From JBCFBK01 sp038562555 (lineage in GTDB: Bacteria; Bacteroidota; Bacteroidia; Bacteroidales; Prolixibacteraceae): a DNA stretch of 64,000 bases. The DNA is taken from contig JBCFBK010000010.1 in the NCBI GenBank assembly GCA_038562555.1, forward strand, positions 51,234 to 115,233, read 5' to 3'. The notes beneath the pieces were generated by a model. The model searched no databases, was not told the DNA's origin, and was given only the letters and a program-made list of their open reading frames with translations. Both the position numbers and the translations under genes were made by a program. This document shows positions 60,183 through 64,000 of this stretch, in pieces (the stretch's first letter is position 1; every line of letters starts with the position of its first letter).

Positions 60183-61127
60183 CTATTTTTTCCGGACGAT
60201 TCCAAATCGGACCGGCAGATTGAATTTTGAAGCATTAATCATGAAAATACCGCTTAGTATAACAAGTAAGGCCACGATCTGCCGGGAGCTGACTGCTTCT
60301 CCAAGAATGAGCCAACCCAAAAGGACGGCCACAAGCGGATTAACGTAGGCATAGGTGCCAACCAGCGAAGGCCGCGATACCTGGATCAGCCAGATGTATG
60401 CTAAATAAGCCACCATAGAACCCATGCTGATCAGATATATCATCGCCAGAAGCGATTCGCCGGTGATGGCACTGTTTTCGATTTGCTTCAGTTCACCGGT
60501 TGCCGTTCCCGCTATCATGGCAAGTATGCCGGCAGCAATCATTTGTATCGAAACTTTCAGTATCGGAGAACTGTTAACAGGGTAATACCGGGAAAAAAGC
60601 GAACCGATGGCCCACATGAAGGTGCCCCCCAACAATATAAAAAAGCTTAACAATTTCACCGGTCCGTCGGAGGCTTTCACTAATTCCTGGTCTCCCAATA
60701 ACAAAATCACACCTGCAAATCCCATGATCAACCCAAACAGGATCATCTTGTTCGACAAATGAAAAGACCACTGGGGCCTGTCAAGGATAACAAACCAAAT
60801 CGGCATGGTCGATATAACAATGGACGCGAGGCTGCTGGTGATATACTGCTCAACCCAGACAACAGCCCCCGTTCCGAAAAACAGCAACAGGATACCTGTA
60901 ACAGAAAGTTTGAACACATTATGCAGCGACGGCAAACGTTCTTTCCTGATCCGGCACCAGGCAAACATGATTAAGCCGGCCGTCAGAAACCGAAGTCCTG
61001 CCAGTAAAAAAGGAGGAAACGACCGCAGCGCAATCATGATGGCCATGTAGGTGGAACCCCAAACGATATAAATAGCGGCAAACGCAAGAATAATCTTAAG
61101 CCTGAAAAGCGAATCCGGATTTGACAT
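60183..61127 (-). CDS. EamA/DMT superfamily transporter (YedA-like)
   Basis: A 314-aa inner-membrane protein with ten predicted helices in two EamA repeats. The first opens IILAFAAIYIVWGSTYMAIMIALRSFPPFLLAGLRFLTAG, and the second half has GTFMWAIGSLFSRYYP and ends YAYVNPLVAVLLGWLILGEAVSSRQIVALLVILSGIFMI, the typical late-helix signature. Probably exports amino acids or metabolites. Directly upstream of, and co-transcribed with, the truncated M20 gene. Confidence 0.9.
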   Translation of the reverse strand: MSNPDSLFRLKIILAFAAIYIVWGSTYMAIMIALRSFPPFLLAGLRFLTAGLIMFAWCRIRKERLPSLHNVFKLSVTGILLLFFGTGAVVWVEQYITSSLASIVISTMPIWFVILDRPQWSFHLSNKMILFGLIMGFAGVILLLGDQELVKASDGPVKLLSFFILLGGTFMWAIGSLFSRYYPVNSSPILKVSIQMIAAGILAMIAGTATGELKQIENSAITGESLLAMIYLISMGSMVAYLAYIWLIQVSRPSLVGTYAYVNPLVAVLLGWLILGEAVSSRQIVALLVILSGIFMINASKFNLPVRFGIVRKK

Positions 61128-61184
61128 AGCGGGTACATTTTAAATAGATAAATGCCAACCGGCAGCATTTGGTTCAAAACAAAG

Positions 61185-61213
61185 GCGGCTCAGATGAAAA
61201 TCACCTGAGCCGC
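61185..61213 (-). terminator. Terminator-like hairpin after the GH30 gene
   Basis: A 9-bp stem (61185-61193 with 61205-61213, 11-nt loop) lies 26 nt after the GH30 stop. On the gene strand it is followed by CTTTGTTTTG, a weak T tract. Confidence 0.6.
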
Positions 61214-61238
61214 TGCCAACTATCGTTTCGTAGTGCCG

Positions 61239-62657
61239 TTACCAGACATAAGTAGCTACTGCCTGGGCGGGCAAACTCGTTTGCAGATTTTTTGTGCCGA
61301 CGCGGATCACCATTGATTTCTCTGTTTCCGATTCATTCTGAATAATCAGCACTTTCTTTCCGTCGGGGGTCTTAAAGGCAACATTAGGCAAACCATCGGG
61401 CATATTCGTTGCTATTCGCTGTGAACCCGGGCGAACAAACTTCGATGCATGGGCGATAATGTACCAGGCCACATTCTTCTGAACCTGCCCGTCTCCTATT
61501 GTCACCGCCCCCAGGCACTGGGTACAGCCACCTTCCGTATGCGGGTCCTGATTCGGATCGGCTGCCAGATTCCATTCCAGCACCGTTTTACACCAGTTCC
61601 GCGAAGCGCCGATAATCAGGTTTTTAACATGCCAGGAAAGATTGGACGCAAAGTCCCCGGGCGCCCCAACCCATTGCTCCGTAAAATACAGGTTTTTATC
61701 TGGGAAGGCGGCATGCAATTGCGACAGATCCTCAATTTTACCGCCGTAAAGATGAAAAGCTGTGCCATCAATATACTGACTGGCCTGCGGATCACTTAAA
61801 ATTTCAGTCGGATAATCGATCCGGTCGGCATTGTGATCGTAGATGATAATCTTTGTATCGATGCCTGCATTTTCAAAGGCCGGTCCCAGGTGGTTTTTGA
61901 CAAAGTCTGCCTGGTCTGCAGCCAGCATCAGTAAACTCGGATTGTTCCCCGGGTGAAGTGGTTCATTCTGTACGGTAATGGCATCAATGCGGATTCCTTC
62001 AGCCGCCATCGCCTGAATGTATTTTACAAAGTATTGGGCATAAGAGGGATAAAACTCCGGCTTAAGGCTTCCCCCGATCGAACTGGCATTGGTCTTCATC
62101 CAGACGGGAGGCGACCAGGGTGAACCCAAAATTTTGACTTCAGGATTTATTTTTAAAATCTCCTTTAGAAGCGGGATCAAGTCGGCTTTATCCGGGCCCA
62201 GATCAAAATTATTCAGGTCCGGATCGGTTTGTCCGACGGGCACGTCACAATAGGAAAACACGTGGTCGCTCAGGTCTGATGCCCCGATGCTGACACGGAG
62301 ATAACTCACGCCAATGGCATTTTCATCCGTTGAGAAAAGCTCATTCAGGAGCATCTCCCGCTTCTGAGATTCAAGCTGGTAAATAAGCGTGGCGCTTCCG
62401 CCGGTCAGCGTATAGCCAAATCCATCCATTGCCTGGTAGGCCGTAGCCGTATCCACTTCGATGGCAACACCTGAAACCTGCGCATCTGAAAATTCGGGCG
62501 ACTCCTGTTGTCGCTGAAATTTCACAGTCCCATCCGCTTTGGTGAGCCAAACCTCTGCCGGACTGGCGTGATCAGTGGAGCTGTTTTCCGATTTGCAACC
62601 GGAGAAATAACCGGCAACCGTGAAAAGTAAAACGATCGTAATAAAAGTTTGCTTCAT
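61239..62657 (-). CDS. GH30 family glycoside hydrolase lipoprotein
   Basis: A 472-aa lipoprotein (lipobox AGYFSGCKS) with the GH30 layout: AYQAMDGFGYTLTGGSATLI, SYLRVSIGASDLSD, ILGSPWSPPVWMKTN, acid/base Glu232 in VQNEPLHPG and nucleophile Glu327 in YFTEQWVG. A beta-sandwich closes the protein (KKVLIIQNESETEKSMVIRVG). Family members cleave beta-1,6-glucan, glucosylceramide or beta-xylosidic bonds; the sequence around QNEPLHPGNNPS resembles the beta-1,6-glucanase/glucosylceramidase group. It follows a susD gene on the same strand, so it is probably in a second glycan locus continuing past the window. Confidence 0.9.
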   Translation of the reverse strand: MKQTFITIVLLFTVAGYFSGCKSENSSTDHASPAEVWLTKADGTVKFQRQQESPEFSDAQVSGVAIEVDTATAYQAMDGFGYTLTGGSATLIYQLESQKREMLLNELFSTDENAIGVSYLRVSIGASDLSDHVFSYCDVPVGQTDPDLNNFDLGPDKADLIPLLKEILKINPEVKILGSPWSPPVWMKTNASSIGGSLKPEFYPSYAQYFVKYIQAMAAEGIRIDAITVQNEPLHPGNNPSLLMLAADQADFVKNHLGPAFENAGIDTKIIIYDHNADRIDYPTEILSDPQASQYIDGTAFHLYGGKIEDLSQLHAAFPDKNLYFTEQWVGAPGDFASNLSWHVKNLIIGASRNWCKTVLEWNLAADPNQDPHTEGGCTQCLGAVTIGDGQVQKNVAWYIIAHASKFVRPGSQRIATNMPDGLPNVAFKTPDGKKVLIIQNESETEKSMVIRVGTKNLQTSLPAQAVATYVW

Positions 62658-62672
62658 TGTTATATACTTAAA

Positions 62673-62742
62673 AGTCGTAAGTAATAAGTCGTAAGTAATA
62701 AGTCACGGAGCTTTTGTACTAAAGACTTACGACTTACGACTT
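62673..62742 (-). repeat. Degenerate 7-bp tandem array with internal inverted symmetry
   Basis: Ten consecutive heptamers on the plus strand: agtcgta, agtaata, agtcgta, agtaata, agtcacg, gagcttt, tgtacta, aagactt, acgactt, acgactt. The right part is the reverse complement of the left (agtcgta/tacgact), so the RNA folds into a hairpin of about 19 bp. It lies 8 nt beyond the susD stop and just before the GH30 gene. The word agtcgta also occurs three times in the array at 57300-57425. Confidence 0.8.
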
Positions 62743-62750
62743 TTGCTTTA

Positions 62751-64000
62751 TCAATATCCCGGATTCTGAGTCAGCGCCGGGTTTTTATCGCGCTCCGATT
62801 GCGGTATCGGCCATAACAAATCATTCTGATCGATGTAGGAATAGGTCTGATTGGGCTTGCGGGTCCCCGACACTTTCATGACGTCCAGCGCACGTCCCGT
62901 GCGTTTCAGGTCAAACCAGCGGTGACCTTCCAGTGCCAGTTCCAGCATTCGCTCCTTCTCAATGGCCAGCCGCATTTCTGTCTGTGTGGCCGGGTTCTTT
63001 GGCAAAAGATTCACCCTTGCTCTTATTTTATTAAGCTCGGCAGCCGCCTCAACCACTTGATCAGTCTCATTGAGCGCTTCGGCTCTCAGCAAGATAATGT
63101 CGGCCAGCCGGAGGTAAATGATGTTGTTGCTGCTGTTCCAGGCATTGGGCTGTTTCATCTTGTAGGAAAAGGGCATCAGGGTTCCCCAGATGTCGTCCGA
63201 ATAAAATCCGGTAACATTTTCAAACAGGATATTGGCATTTTTCCGGATCAGATCGCCTTCCTCATCGTAGGCCTCAACAAGTTCTTTTGAAGGCGTGTTA
63301 AATTTCTTCCATCCATCCTGCGTCAGCGATGGAGGAAGAAATAACTGAACGCCCCAGTTACCGGCTACGTTCGCCTCAAACTGAATCTCAAAAAGCGATT
63401 CATTCGTGTTTTCATGTCCCCCGTCAAACAGATCCCCGTAACTGGGAGACAGACTATACTGGCCGTCGGAAAGTACAGAATCGCAGTACTGCAAAACTTT
63501 TGCATAATCTTTGACGGGCATGTTCGCATAGACTTTGGCCAGCAGCCCGTGAGCTGCAGCCCGTTTGATACGGCCTTTGTATGAAGACGTTACCTGCAGG
63601 TTTTCGGCGCTGTATTCCAGATCGGTGATGATCTGATCGTAAACCTCATCGACGCTGGCCCGTGGCAGGCTCGATGAGCCCTGGTCGTCCGCCTTCAGCA
63701 CCAACGGAACCCCGCCCCACAACCGGACCAGGTTGAGATAGTGTACCGCACGAATGAACGTAACCTCACCTTTTAACCGGTCACGTTCAATCTGGGAGAA
63801 GCTTTCATCCTGAATGCTGTCAATTTTGCCAAGGAACACATTGGCAACACCAATCGCCTCATACAGATAGCGCCAGTCGCGGGCCACATTTCCGTTTGTC
63901 GCAGTAACCGCGAGATCGTCGATTTCAAAGTTGGCGTTATTGTCGCCCCCGGCATAAGCCATGTCCGCTGTAACATCACCGTTAACAAACATATCAAACT
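62751..64000 (-). CDS. SusD/RagB family lipoprotein, 5' end cut by window
   Basis: The frame is open to the window edge. It contains RDWRYLYEAIGVANVFLGKID, LKGEVTFIRAVHYLNLVRLWGGVPLVL, YLRLADIILLRAEALNETDQVVEAAAELNKIRARVNL and EKERMLELALEGHRWFDLKRTGRA, the classical SusD order. The N-terminal signal peptide and first domain lie outside. The in-frame ATG at 63992 is internal. It pairs with the GH30 gene downstream and presumably with a susC beyond the window. Confidence 0.92.
   Translation of the reverse strand, partial: FDMFVNGDVTADMAYAGGDNNANFEIDDLAVTATNGNVARDWRYLYEAIGVANVFLGKIDSIQDESFSQIERDRLKGEVTFIRAVHYLNLVRLWGGVPLVLKADDQGSSSLPRASVDEVYDQIITDLEYSAENLQVTSSYKGRIKRAAAHGLLAKVYANMPVKDYAKVLQYCDSVLSDGQYSLSPSYGDLFDGGHENTNESLFEIQFEANVAGNWGVQLFLPPSLTQDGWKKFNTPSKELVEAYDEEGDLIRKNANILFENVTGFYSDDIWGTLMPFSYKMKQPNAWNSSNNIIYLRLADIILLRAEALNETDQVVEAAAELNKIRARVNLLPKNPATQTEMRLAIEKERMLELALEGHRWFDLKRTGRALDVMKVSGTRKPNQTYSYIDQNDLLWPIPQSERDKNPALTQNPGY

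Overview
The window reads as Bacteroidota chromosome, probably a Bacteroidales/Marinilabiliales-type marine or sediment bacterium. The signs are SusC/SusD pairs, an ECF sigma/FecR-controlled glycan locus, a GLPGLI protein, the Bacteroidota-type omega subunit, and promoters of the TTTG-N19-TAnnTTTG type (three near-perfect examples). No transposase, integrase, phage gene or CRISPR array was seen. One tRNA (Pro, GGG) is present.

Layout. 1-3.9 kb is core housekeeping: rpoZ, bamD, an alpha-oxoamine synthase (sphingo/sulfonolipid type), trxB and tRNA-Pro. 4.3-25.3 kb is one co-directional cluster encoding a Tc (ABC) toxin complex: a fused TcB-TcC protein with a putative metallopeptidase C-terminus, a zinc-dependent phospholipase C-like protein, an unknown beta-sandwich protein, and a TcA split over two adjacent genes. 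25.5-33.1 kb holds an AI-2E family exporter, a DASS anion transporter, a lipid-anchored or secreted glycosidase, a decayed DUF6599 gene, an MFS transporter, a DUF2007 protein and an Asp/Glu racemase. 33.2-36.1 kb is a divergent rrf2/qNOR nitric oxide pair. 36.3-45.9 kb is a glycan utilisation locus: ECF sigma, FecR, SusC with an STN domain, SusD, a degenerate GH18 and an active-looking GH18. 46-48.8 kb is a PepSY membrane protein, a second rrf2 and an RIC/YtfE iron-sulfur repair gene, which appear to share an operator with the qNOR gene. 49-55 kb is a TonB-type barrel receptor, a GLPGLI protein and a divergent histidine kinase/response regulator pair. 55-59.2 kb is an amino-sugar or keto-sugar operon (DUF1080, Gfo/Idh/MocA, frameshifted galactosamine-6-phosphate isomerase) with a divergent DeoR regulator. 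59.3-64 kb has a truncated M20 peptidase, an EamA permease, a GH30 enzyme and a SusD cut by the window end.

Two things stand out. First, the Tc toxin cluster: its TcC tail carries eight 11-residue Trp-rich repeats, a glycine-zipper hydrophobic stretch and a HELTH motif, and its TcA carries an N-terminal peptidoglycan-binding-like module. Second, four intergenic spacers (11992-12198, 48886-49053, 57300-57425, 62673-62742) are built almost entirely of unbroken degenerate 7-bp units. All four lie within about 10 nt of an upstream gene's stop codon, and they draw on a shared set of heptamer words; three of them contain a second block roughly complementary to the first. They look like an uncharacterised class of 3'-UTR or intergenic repeats.

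Limits: everything here comes from reading the sequence. Family names are by motif and memory of family sequences, not by database search.
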